Source: Stichopus chloronotus (Eukaryota > Echinodermata > Holothuroidea > Aspidochirotida > Stichopodidae). From it: a stretch of 64,000 nucleotides of DNA. The DNA lies in assembly GCA_021234535.1 (NCBI GenBank), contig CM037830.1, positions 37,510,937-37,574,936 on the forward strand, in the 5' to 3' direction. A program made the position numbers and the translations under genes. Below, in pieces: positions 29,150-40,200 of the stretch. The notes under the pieces are model-generated. The model saw only the letters and a program-made list of their open reading frames with translations, was not told where the DNA came from and searched no databases. Numbering within the stretch: position 1 is the stretch's first letter; every line of letters starts with the position of its first letter.

Positions 29150-29285
29150 ACAGAACCCTGCTTGGATAGAACCCTGAATGTTTGAAAACCCTGCTTGAAT
29201 GCAACCCTGAATGCTTGAAAACCCTGCTTGAATGCAACCCTGCTGAATAGAACCCTGAACCCTGAGTGCTTGAATAGAACCCTGT
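29150..29285 (+). repeat. Minisatellite of GAACCCTG / CTTGAATGC phrases
   Basis: Phrases ACCCTGCTTGAATGCA and ACCCTGAATGCTTGAAA alternate through about 135 bp, with two close copies near the middle. The minus-strand reading frame over it gives a repetitive peptide and is not taken as a gene. Confidence 0.75.
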
Positions 29286-30817
29286 ACATAAGGGATAAGA
29301 CAACTAGCCTGGATTAATGTCTTAACAAATTGTTGACTTAGGATTGAAGTTAGAAGGGTATACCTCTAGACACATAGACAAGTGATAAAAGGTTTTTTTG
29401 TGCAACATCAACGTAGTTTGCCATTCTCCTTCATTTGGGTCTTTGGAAGACATTGTCCTCAAAACCATCAAGGACGGTCTGTATGACTGTATGAAGAACT
29501 GAATATTGCATTTTATTATTCAGAATCAAAGCCACTAAAAGTCTTGTTTTTCATATCACACTTAGACAAACGTAAAGTGTAGTACATCTTGGTGCTGCCA
29601 CGTATCTCACTCAAGCAGAAAACAAACGTATTTAAACAAGTGGCTAGATTCCTTATGCTGTATTCAATATCATTGCATGGGAGATTAGTTGTCATGCCCA
29701 AAGGTATTATTGAGATGCAGAGAGGTTTCCTGACTATTTTATTGAGATCAATTCATCATGAGTCTGACAGACTATTTCAGGACTCATTGGAGAAAATATC
29801 TGGCAAAGCACGTATGTTACTATTCACTGCATCATCGTCTTCCACATGAGCTGCCAAATTTGGGCACAACTATCACTAAGTATACATATCATTGGAGGCT
29901 TTAACAAGTTAAGGTCAATGGTCATCCTTGGGTCATTAATTGCGACTTCATGAAAACACTTTGTAGAAATATAAGGCATATGGTACATCGTCCAGTTTGT
30001 CAGAAAATGTCATTTTAAATATGAATATTGTATCATTGATACTCTTGTTTTCTTTCAAGGCTGATTTTTCTTTTCGGGAGTCTAAACAGAAGTTTTGCTT
30101 CAAGTCCTAGGAAAAGTCCTACAGCATAATGTGTGACAAATACTGCTTTAGATCTGTAACTTACTTGAACCTGCAAAGATCTGAAGAATTAATTTTGCAG
30201 AGAGGGGCCACTGAGCCGCAAGGATGATTCGATTAGGGAGGAAATTACTAGTTAAGAAATATAAACGAGGCACGAACGTTTACTGCAACCAGAGGATATA
30301 TGCTTCGGGCAGTATGCTCTTGAAATAAAATGAGAGGTTACATCAGGAAGTGTTTTTTTTTTTTGTCCTTTCTTGAGTTCGCCCTGCAATAATTTCAGCG
30401 AATCTAAGTCACATGTGTGTGTGTTTTGGTTTTTTTTTCCAGCCGTAAAGTAACTTTGAGAGGATTACTTTTAAATCTGGTGACGTTGGAATAATTTGCC
30501 AAAGAGGGGGGAAATTTTGTGTCCTAGTTACTGGAGGATGAAGCAAGGAGATGCAAGGGCAGACTGGAAAGATTTGTTTCTGTGTAGAAAGAGATTCATT
30601 CTAGTAGAAATTAATTTCGTTACTGTTTGCTCCAACTTTAACTATAGTATGTGTCATACGCTGTTTAAGAAGAGAGAGGGGGTGAGGTTGAAAGATTCAC
30701 ACCGAAAAAATGTACACACAAGAGGATGCTTCTGTATATACACAGTGCATTACCTCTTTGATGCATATGATAATATATTATGGTATTTAAGTAGGCCTAT
30801 ATCTGTTGAAGTTAATT

Positions 30818-30982
30818 ATGCCGTTTCGCTGCTCTTTTGTCGGCTGTACCCAATCACCACACCACGAGCTATTCCCGCCCTCAGCAATCACCCAGCGGTC
30901 AGTTGATGTTTGGTGGGTTTCAATGACCAGTTGTTGTTTCATTTTCGTATTTTTTTTTTTTTGGGGGGGGGGGCTTTTCTGA
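30818..30982 (+). CDS. Candidate first exon with a cysteine-rich THAP-like start
   Basis: A short frame begins MPFRCSFVGC and goes on to ELFPP and a tryptophan pair before a TGA at 30980. An initiator methionine followed by Cys-X4-Cys and then an FP motif is how several THAP-type zinc-finger domains begin, and that domain is usually split over exons. A possible donor (GCG|GTCAGT) lies at 30897/30898, inside the frame, so coding might stop there. The rest of the domain (Trp, Cys-X2-His, AVPTIF box) was not found nearby. The spacing between the cysteines and FP is also shorter than in the THAP proteins I know. I regard this as a weak candidate only. Confidence 0.15.
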   Translation: MPFRCSFVGCTQSPHHELFPPSAITQRSVDVWWVSMTSCCFIFVFFFFWGGGLF

Positions 30983-33719
30983 AGAAGGAAATATCTAGGC
31001 TATGATTACTTAAAGCAGCTGACCAGGATTTGATAATTAACGTTGACTATCCGCACATAATTTTTTAGGCCTGAATGTCAATAAATTGGACGTACGTCGC
31101 GTTGGCCTAAACGTTTAGCAGGGCCCCTTATCAGTTGGATTGGCAGTTACGGGTTACTTCTGTCACGAAATGGACTTCAGGCGCTCGAGTCAGTCACAGT
31201 ACGATCCGCATTAGCTAAGAAAGATTTTCAGGCTCGAGTCATACCATTCTATAAATCGGCTTTGGGATGTGTATAATGCATTCCATCTGTCTGTGACAAT
31301 TGATGTAACCAAAGCATGTGTCTGTAGGAGGCATCTTAAAGGTGTGTTCAATGTCCACACAGCGTGCACTCATAACGCAACTGTGAAGTACAAGTACAGT
31401 TTGTTGTTATGGTAGCCGATTCAGAACTACTTACAGGTCTAGCCCTATATCAGTTTGATATTAGCTTGTCCTTTGTTTTGCAGGGATTTGAATTTCCAAG
31501 TAATACCAAAATGTCAGACCCTATACATGCATTTTCGTATTTTTACTGAACGTGAACAACAAATAAAAAAGGATATTCAAATCAATTCCTTAAAGATTCT
31601 GTTAAACAAATTTAGAAATCAATTTAAAAGGAATTGCATTTTAAAAGAAATGTACGAAAGTGTAAGTTCTTTTAGAGGGATTTTTATAGCAAATTTGAGA
31701 GTAAGTTTACAATAATGATGTGATCCCTTGAACAAGTAAAAAACAACCCCTTTTTTGAGTGAATTTATAAATCAATTAAATAAAATTGCACAGAAATTAT
31801 TGAAAGTGTTAGTTATTGCACAGTGAATGTTAGGGCGATGTTAATGGTCATTTTAGTGTAGTAACAAAACATGATTTCACGAACAATTATGTACATTTTT
31901 CATCGTATAGATGCTTCTCGTTAGAAGTACTGCAAATACTGTCAGTGACTCACACGATGCAGCAAAAAGGCCAACTTCGGAGAGTGAATCTGACATCTTA
32001 AGTGCAGGCTCAATGTTGGAAAATTAATTTTAAAGGGAAACAAGGTTTTAAAGACATTTTACAATTTTAATACATATGTTTTAAACAGAAATGTTTGGAC
32101 ACAGAATAGTGGACAGATTTTAAATAGACGATTTTGTGCTCAATCCGTTGAAGTAGCTGGGTGCCGAGGGGAGGGGGGACAGTAATTCACAAGAATCGTT
32201 TGTTCGTCAGCGTGTGCGACGCCATTTTTACACGACGCACTTTCGCGGGATACTGGTTCAAGCCTCCTCAAGTTTATCGAGACGTCACAAAACTTCGCCT
32301 TAACAGACAATACGCAGGTTTCAATCGTTGACAGGTAAATGGATTCCTCTCGAAAATGCATCATGGCGACTGAGTAAAATTTACATCATTGTAATAAACT
32401 GTGGACTGATTCCTCCTATAAATCAGTTCAACTCGATTTACTCGAAGCTAAAATCCACTGATGTGACAACGGCACTCACTGAGACGATGGGAGGCACATG
32501 TCTACCATTTCCTGTAAGCAAGATCTGCTCACAGTCCACTGGTCCAGATAATGCGAGGAGAATTGGGGCTGAAAAAAGGTGACCCGCTCGCAAATGTGGC
32601 GTTGGAGGATGCCGCCGTTAATTTTAGGATCCTACGTGCATTTGTTTCATCGAGGGTAAAAATGTCTGCAGAACAATTATCGACCCCAAGGTTTCAATTC
32701 TGACTGTCGATTCCTTACAACACACGCAATAATTACATGATTATAGTGTATTATTTTTTAAGAATATTTTACTGTTATACTATGCTTGAGCTACACAAAC
32801 AATATATTATAATGTATGTTCCAAGAAAAGTAGGCCTTGGCTTTATTGAAACATATCCAGTGTAACCAAAGTGTATTGTTTTCAAGAGTTATCATCTTAG
32901 AAGTGAACTACCGATACACTATAGTCCTACTCGGCACAGTGCTATAGAGCACAACTACTCACTGAATTCCAGTTACATAAGATGAACTACAACTGTTTCT
33001 TTCTTTTCATGACGTATTCGCCCCAGATCAGAAGGTCTCGTTTTCACTTGAAACGAGGGAACTCCCAAGAAGCATTTCAATTTCTTTTATTACCATCGTT
33101 TTATATATTATTGAATTGAAAAATGATCTTCATAATGCACTTACGCCGTCCACATCAAGTTCAACATTTTCCTTGTTTGTGCGTAAACTAAGTTTTCGGA
33201 TGTGTTTATTCGTCAGTTTGCATGTATGTCTGTTTTTCTGGTAGTCGTTACCTCAACATTGTTTGCGTCTGTGTCATAATGTCTTAACAGCAATTTGTGC
33301 GTCTTCTTTTGTTTTTGCGACGATTGCATCATACCTAACTATTGGTATTTGGCGTTCCACAAAGTTTTTTCTTTAAACAGCAGGCTAAATATACTCAGAT
33401 TTCACTGTCAGTGAGATACATTTCACTTTCTTTTTTTTTGTTAGTCACTTCATTGTTTTCAAAGTTATTTTAATTAACTACAGTAACGTAATTTTGATAA
33501 ATTACGTTACAAATAAGTTCACAATAAAGATCGGATTCAGATAGCTCATCCAAAGTAGATGGTCATGATGGAAACTGTTGGTTATGATTTTCTTTTATGT
33601 GTCTCTGTAAAAGGCAACATCTGTTTACATGAATGTGTAATTGCACGTAACCTTTGTAAGTTTTTAATATGACGTTGGCTTTTGCGAGACATATCTACGG
33701 TGTACTATTCTAGGCTTCG
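30983..33719. other. Non-coding stretch
   Basis: No supported gene. The part around 32180-32620 has more CpG than its surroundings and could be a promoter or an unmethylated patch, but no start codon with coding continuation is visible there. Confidence 0.4.
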
Positions 33720-34769
33720 AACTTCAAACGACAAGCTGTCAAGCCACACCAGTGCAGAGCGGTACTTTATTATCTAAGCATTTCATCAGTCGCGCGACTC
33801 ACTGCAGCAAAAAGTAAAGAGACAGTTGGAATTTATCACAAGCCGCCAGTCCACTGACTGGCGTCCTTCACCGAGTGCATGGATAGAAGAACTTTTATGG
33901 ATGAAGTTTGCAAGAACGGACTCACTCCTGTATTAATTGACATCAATTAACCCGCCAGTCAGGGTATATATACTTCGTATTCGTCCATACAAGCTAATAA
34001 CGATCTATCAAGGAATGACCGTGAACCTCTACACTGATAGTTTGAGCCATGAAGATCCATTGTTTGAGTCCTGCTGCCTGTTCAGCACGACTTGACGTCC
34101 GAGAAGTGAAACTGTAAGATTAATGAACGCCAAGTGTATTTAAGTGTTGCAGGAAATATTGTCTCCCATTTAACGTGAGAGTTTTTGAGTTTCTCAAATG
34201 CCAAAATATTTGATCAGCCTTGCCCCCTTCCTTTTCCGTTCGTAGATAGCCTACAACTGATAATATTTTCTTCACTACATAAGAGTACAAGAACCTTCGC
34301 AATTAAGTATGTGGCACCAGTAATCATTTATTGATCAAATGAAAGCAAGCAAAAGAAAGATTAATCTTTCCGTTACAGATAAGACACTTCTGACAACCTT
34401 AGAACTCGCAAAGACAATGTCATCAAATGTTAGACGTAATATAAATATTCCATCTACGTAGTTGCTTAAATAATATGGAAACCAGACTCCAAACACATGC
34501 AGTTTTCGTTCTCTTTAAAATATATCTTTTAACCACAAAACCTTAACTTGGACCTCATGTAATTCATTAATCGTATAGTGGTGCCTGATCTAGGCCCTCC
34601 ATAAATTGTAACCCATGATTGATGGTGTAAACTGACGGGTAAATCGGTTTAGAAAAATGTACTTTCAACGCGATACCCGCCCTTTGTATTCCTCGAGAGT
34701 TACTTGGCCTTAAGCCAAAGGAGCGATTTTATAAACTTGATGCTTTCTTGAGGCTCCCAGTATGAGAGT
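33720..34769 (-). mobile_element. Possible 3' end of the minus-strand Penelope-like copy
   Basis: This lies directly downstream (minus strand) of the GIY-YIG-like remnant at 34770-35165. It contains short self-complementary pieces (GTCGCGCGAC near 33790) and a matched pair, GCCGCCAGTCCACTG and ACCCGCCAGTC, at 33843 and 33950. Assigning it to the element rests on position only. Confidence 0.3.
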
Positions 34770-35165
34770 TTATCTGAGGAAAAACTTCATAGGATTAAAG
34801 CTGTACAAATTATGAAAGATAAATGCAATGGACGAAAAAAAGCTTTTATGAATCATACGTGTATAATATTGATAGAATGTGTTCAGATCTTTGTTCAATC
34901 GGCGAAAATTTGAAAAAACTTTGAGTATTAGTTCAGTTTCCGTCAGAATTCTTTTCTTGTGGTGTGTCATGTTGCCATGGAGGATTGCAAACTTAAGACT
35001 GTGACTAGTCCTATTGAAACGATGGGCTAGCGGGAATCCCCCTTTGTTGACTCGTACACTGCTTATTGTGGTTGTTGAACAGTGTTCGAAAGGAAGTGGA
35101 AGTCTGGTTGATGTATTGTACATCGGGACATCGGGATGTACTGTACATCGGAATAGTGCAGACAA
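34770..35165 (-). pseudogene. Decayed GIY-YIG endonuclease end of a Penelope-like element
   Basis: An open minus-strand frame of about 130 codons contains a stretch that resembles the second half of the GIY-YIG domain of Penelope-like retroelements: an HRFNRTSHS segment (the usual H-F-N-x-x-x-H block), a lysine-rich segment, a TETELI block containing the family glutamate, and an N-K-D-L-N end. The first half of the domain (Y-V-G-x-T) is missing or scrambled. No start is assigned because it is a remnant. The assignment is by motif resemblance, not alignment. Confidence 0.4.
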
Positions 35166-35279
35166 GGAGATAAATTATGTGAGAGGTATCACAATTGGAA
35201 AAAAACTGGCCTGAGTATAATGACAGAGAGATCTAGAACGATGGGATCAGTACTCATGTGATCGCAGACACGGAATCGT

Positions 35280-35492
35280 TTATTGAATCGCATTTAACGT
35301 TACCTTGGGACTGTAGTTGGTCGTTTTTAATTTGCTCATAACCAGAAGTTGATGAAAAAGAAAATTAGGAGGCTGTCTTCTAGCAATAACAGGGGGTTTC
35401 GCAAAAATTTCTTTGATTCCTTTGTCAAGGGACAAAATGGGCCATTTTTTCCTGATAATATAAGATGCCAAATCTAAACAATCTAAACACAT
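35280..35492 (-). pseudogene. Reverse-transcriptase thumb fragment of a Penelope-like element
   Basis: The minus-strand frame contains W-P-I-L, then I-F-A-K-P-P, then the block RRQPPN followed by QLLV and SKLK. In Penelope-like elements the end of the RT domain typically reads W-x-I/L-L ... F-x-x-P-P ... R-R-P-x-N-L ... L-V-x-S-x-L, so this is a fair match to the region just before the linker and GIY-YIG nuclease. The fragment is about 70 codons. Its orientation matches the remnant at 34770-35165 but opposes the GIY-YIG fragment immediately to the right. Confidence 0.45.
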
Positions 35493-35523
35493 CTAAACAG
35501 GAGAGTCGGTCACTATTCTTAAC

Positions 35524-35900
35524 GTAAAATTTCCAGTCAGACCACATTAATCTTAATTGTGACTCTAGTAATGTAGTTTGTTTATTTCACTGTAGCTTGT
35601 GCTTACACAGTATCTATGTTGGCGAAACATCAAGTTGGTTTCGTGTACGATTTAACAATCACAAAAAGTCCATTCGTGACAATGCTATTGGATATTCAAT
35701 CGCTCAACATTTTACTCAAATTCATCACACCATTAATAATCTTAAAGTAACTCGAGTAGCTGACAACTTGCCTTTAGAGAAAGCCGAACGCGCGCGCAAC
35801 TACTGTGGATAATGAAGCGTCAATCACACAGCACTGGTCCGAACAAAGGTCTTTTCAGTCATTGCACCTTTCATCAAACATCTTTATGTGCATCGTTTGT
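35524..35900 (+). pseudogene. GIY-YIG nuclease fragment of a Penelope-like element, frameshifted
   Basis: The plus-strand frame carries a C-D-S-S-N-V-V block, a Cys-X2-Cys pair, then IYVGET, RVRFNNHKKSIRDN, an AQHF block followed by an H, and a conserved-looking glutamate in LPLEKAERAR. This order is characteristic of the C-terminal endonuclease of Penelope-like retroelements: YVG from the second half of the signature, the catalytic Arg, His and Glu, and a zinc-binding linker. The frame is interrupted at about 35805, where the family's tryptophan-containing end continues in another frame, so a single-base indel has broken it. No RT domain precedes it on this strand. The copy is 5'-truncated and dead. 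Confidence 0.65.
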
Positions 35901-36060
35901 CAAAATTACCAGTTTTTGAATAGGTTACCCAATGTACTGTTAGATTTCGCAGAAGATTCCAGGAGACCGAAAATTCCGAATAAATTCGTAGATTTTGTAC
36001 TCCTTCAGTCAAACAGTTTTGCTACTTTTTGTATTCTTTCTTGTCTTTTATTTTAATCTT

Positions 36061-36559
36061 GGAGTATACGTGGAAGTTAACTTTGTACTATATGCAAAAA
36101 AAGAATTCCCGAACGCCCTAAATTGTTTTCATAAATATAATTTATAATTTTATAACACCTACACAATTTGCTATTTATGGGATCTAAATCATTTCTTTTG
36201 TGGACAGTTTATTCAACCAACATGAAAGTAGTTGCATGTTTTCAGTCTTTCTGTGTTTCAGTTTATATCAGAATGTCGAAATAGCCTATAGCGAAACTGG
36301 CTTAGAGTCACGCTAGAAGATGACATTCAGTAATGACAGGTGTAGGCGTGCAATTGTTAAAAGTAGTAAAGAGCAATTAATTAGGCGTATTACAGTACAC
36401 CTAGAGGATATGTCTTATCATTCTGTAAGAGTTTCTATACAAAAATCTGTAAGATGGAAAACTTCAACATCGTCGAGATGAGTTAGGGCTCTGCTACACT
36501 CCCTGAGTACATACGCCCTCACAATTTGCGTGGGATGGTGGCATGGTTGTTTTTCTTTT
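36061..36559. other. Non-coding stretch
   Basis: I see no supported feature between the Penelope-like fragments and the palindrome cluster. Confidence 0.4.
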
Positions 36560-37215
36560 GCCGTCTGTATTTGTTAATTAATGACATCAACAAGTCATTT
36601 AAAGATGTTTGTTCTTAAAATAGCTAAAGGTAACAATAACTCATTTAATGACGTCATTAAAACAAAATTTGCATATCATTAAACCAATGTTATCATTTAT
36701 TAGATGTTTGGTATAAAAATAACTGATGCAATTAATTGAATTAAATGTCATCATTTCGTTAATGGATATATGTAAATGCATTAATGAAAATCATAAACTT
36801 AGTCTTACATACTATGGATTTCAATGATATCATTAGTACACTGTGGTGGATGTGTAGGCTCATTGTACATAGTAGTAATTCCTTCAAAATGCAGGCAATA
36901 TTAAATGATATAGTCATTGAAGCGAATTTAAGCGAACCATCATTATCGTTAAATCAAATTTATGATATAATTTAATACTTGGTACATATTAAGAAATGCA
37001 CTATATTTAATGTTGCCCAGATACCTGTAATTTATGATATCATAAAACCACGTAAGGCTATAAAACGAAAACTGGAGATATCAAGAATTCAATTTTGATA
37101 ACAAAAATTCAGTCAATTGACGTAATAAATCTTTTACGTATCAGTAATTCGAATTAATGATAGCCCTATCATTCATTCGAATTAATGATATGTCCATACA
37201 TTAAAAGACTTCATT
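36560..37215. repeat. Cluster of perfect AT-rich palindromes (ATGA...TCAT arms)
   Basis: Three perfect palindromes occur within about 400 bp: 18 bp at 36644-36661 (TTTAATGACGTCATTAAA), 12 bp at 36823-36834 (AATGATATCATT) and 16 bp at 37031-37046 (TTTATGATATCATAAA). There is also an 8-bp-arm inverted repeat around AATGATAGCC near 37155-37172, and the 15-mer TTCGAATTAATGATA occurs twice, at 37148 and 37176. No coding frame explains the pattern. Confidence 0.75.
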
Positions 37216-40200
37216 ATGTGATTTACTGTTTTATCGTAGGATTGTCAATTACCTGTGTGATATTATGTAATAGGTAATAAGGAGTGGTTTACCATATGTA
37301 CTCTTTAACAGTTCAATAACACAAAACAGTTTACTTGTAGGTCTACTATTCTTTATACAATATAGGCCTTCTGTTGTTTATTCATAACATTGTTCCGCTT
37401 AACCAATAAGCTTTCACTTGACAGAGGAATGACAGCATTGTATTCTAATTACTGCAACAGCTGTCGCTGACAATTTATATTAGAAAATCACATAAGGTTA
37501 AATACCTTGGCCTATAAGTATCTCATGAAACCTAAGAATCTTATCTTCCAGTAAGGCCTCCTCTTGCTTGATCATTATGTTGTCCACTTGTTTACCAAAA
37601 GGGGTACTGCAATAGTCGTTAATGTAATTGAAATATTATTTACAATATTCGTGTCATTTTATAAGTGTCATTTTATAGGTTGGTACATTAATGAATCATA
37701 GGCCAGGGTGATGCATAAACAAATTAACCTATGAGACCTATGGGTTGCTGCACACTTTCATATCTGATCTCATTTGGGTGTGTCTTATCGTAATCATGTA
37801 TATATCATATAAGCATAAACCCAAAGTGAACGATCGGTTGTGATAGTCACGTGAAGAATGAAAATGACCCGGGGGGGGGGGGCGGGGGTGGCAACGTAAA
37901 GTCATGATTAAGGTTTTCGGTGGAAGTCGAGATTGGTTACACGTGTCTTACATAGTATGATGGTTTATTGTTTGTAGATCTGTCATTGTCTTTCATGAGT
38001 CAGTTCTGATCACAGATATTGAAGATGGCTGATTTGGTTTTCTGCCCCTGTGTGTTTGTCGAGTGAGGCCCCCCCCCCAAAAAAAAAAATGAAATGGTAC
38101 TTCTGCTGCACAGCCAGAAGAAAAAAAAACATTCCTTTGGGCTCAAAATGGTAAAGTAATACTGTCGAATTCACGTTTAAAACTACTTTCGACTTGACCA
38201 CACCCTAGGCAATTTTCACACCCAAATACGACACTCACTGTTACCTTTCTGTTGATGTAGGCCTAGTGAATTTTGAAGTATTGCTGTATAGTGTATACAG
38301 TATATGTGTTACGAATCGTTCCTCTTTACCAATGTGGAAGATAAATGAAAGACATTTTGATCATTTTGTTCGTGACCTAGGAAAATTACGTACAGTTAGG
38401 TGACATTTTAAATGATAGCCTCCTGGTTTGAGTGACTACTAATTACTTCACAGCAAATCCTCACCGAAGAACGACGTATAATTGAGTACGGTACAGTTTG
38501 GCTGTTTCATTTTACTGGCTGCCGGGTGGTTGACTATTTTGTTCTTCCACGTTTGGCTATATGTACCCAACAGGCAAATCGTTTCAATACGTCATGTTCA
38601 TTTGACTTTACGGTGGGGGGGAACTTCTTTTTCTACTGGTCAGCTACCCGACACCCCCCCCCCCTCCCTCCCTCATTTTCATTGGCCCATGAGTATAACA
38701 GTATGATGAAAACAGACAAACTACTTCACAGAAGCATCTGCAACCAGCAAAACAAGTCTTTCGAGACCTGAATCGACTGTGAAATGTACTGAGATATTTA
38801 CTTTGCATATATGCGATACGATAGAGAATGCGTATCTATATGGCGCGCCTAGCGTATCAGAAGTCTGACTGGACGGAATTGTCACATGTCAGATTAAATC
38901 AATACCTGTCAATTTAAATTGACATATGCCGGTTTCTGTTGATTCTATTGGCCACTACCACGTGTGAGGGCGCACGTTACTCTGACTGGGAGAAACTGTC
39001 ATCAGGTCGTACGTAAAATTGAATGGACGTTAACGTCTGATAATTTAAATCAGCATGTACCGTTATCGCACAATAGTATCACAAGGAATATTTCATTGCA
39101 AGCCTAGAAAAAGTCACAATAAAAGAGAGAGTGTCGTTTATTTTTATCTACAATTAACATCACAAGATTGGCAGGTCATACGTACTTCTGTCGGTAACCT
39201 CAACTTTAATTAATCTTATTAGTTTCTCAGGAGTTACAAAAGAAGAAAAGCGTTCATATTTCGTGGAAAGCTACACAGACCTTTCTCAGGTTAGTGTATT
39301 ATATGACTTTGTGTATTATTCACGCGCACTCCATTGGTTCCGTGCAGTTTCGTATTAATATCTTGTTTGATGGATGGGTTTTATACTGGCCTACTAATAC
39401 TGTCATGCGTTATGATTTTTTTTTTCGCGTTATGATTTGATTACTCACTTGTACAATTTGATGTATCACGCACTTGACCTCATTTTAAGAATGTGATTTA
39501 GAATTACGAAAAAGGGGGGGGTGGTGGATGAGTGGGGTGGTGGAGGTGGGGGTTACTGTCGACATATTAAAGGGACACTGTTCGGTTACCGCGCATAGAA
39601 CATTATTATCATTATCGGCTTTGAATCTGAGTCCCTCATTCCTGAGTCCTTATGTATAGACTCGATTTTATTCGTCAATGATGGGAGATCTGGTTCGGAA
39701 TCATAGAGAGGGCGGTGTATTAGAAAGACATTGCCTTATAGCTAAAGATACTGTCATATAGCTGTCATTAATGTTGTCGCATTTCATACTGCAGGGGTTA
39801 GTACACAAATTTTACGAATAATGGGTGGTGGTAAATGTTACTTCCGAGGTGGAGTGAAGAACCACAAAATAAAAATAATTGAAACCCAAGCTATAAGTAC
39901 ACGTTAAAGAGACACAGTGTCTGTGATTCAGTGTGTCAAGAGATTTTATTTGGGTCATGGATCTGAATATCGAAGAGACTTCAGAATCTCAAGACCTTTT
40001 TTCCGATTTACCCAAAAGCAATCTCTTAACCTGACAAGTTTGTCGTGCTCAGATCGTGTACACGCACATGTGGTCTTTATATCTTAAGACCTACGTATGC
40101 ATGCAGCTGATATTGTACCATGAAGTTAACTGTGATAAATATTTGGATTCAGCCATAAGTTGACAGTATCCATGCACTGAATTTCTGGCAATGAAACGGC

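Larger units (their letters stand above)
22261..30817. other. Non-coding stretch with decayed repeats
   Basis: I found no gene here. It contains a decayed short-period repeat (23.8-24.2 kb), a G-quadruplex motif (26.66 kb) and a minisatellite (29.15 kb), listed separately. Short open frames have no recognisable features. Confidence 0.5.

Noticed and set aside
30496..30906. 136-codon plus-strand frame
   Set aside because: No domain or good start context. Its right end overlaps, in another frame, the THAP-like candidate.
33780..33860. CTGATGA sequence on the minus strand, checked as a hammerhead ribozyme because Penelope-like elements can carry one
   Set aside because: The required downstream GAAA core with a stem between, and the cleavage triplet with matching stems, could not be found.
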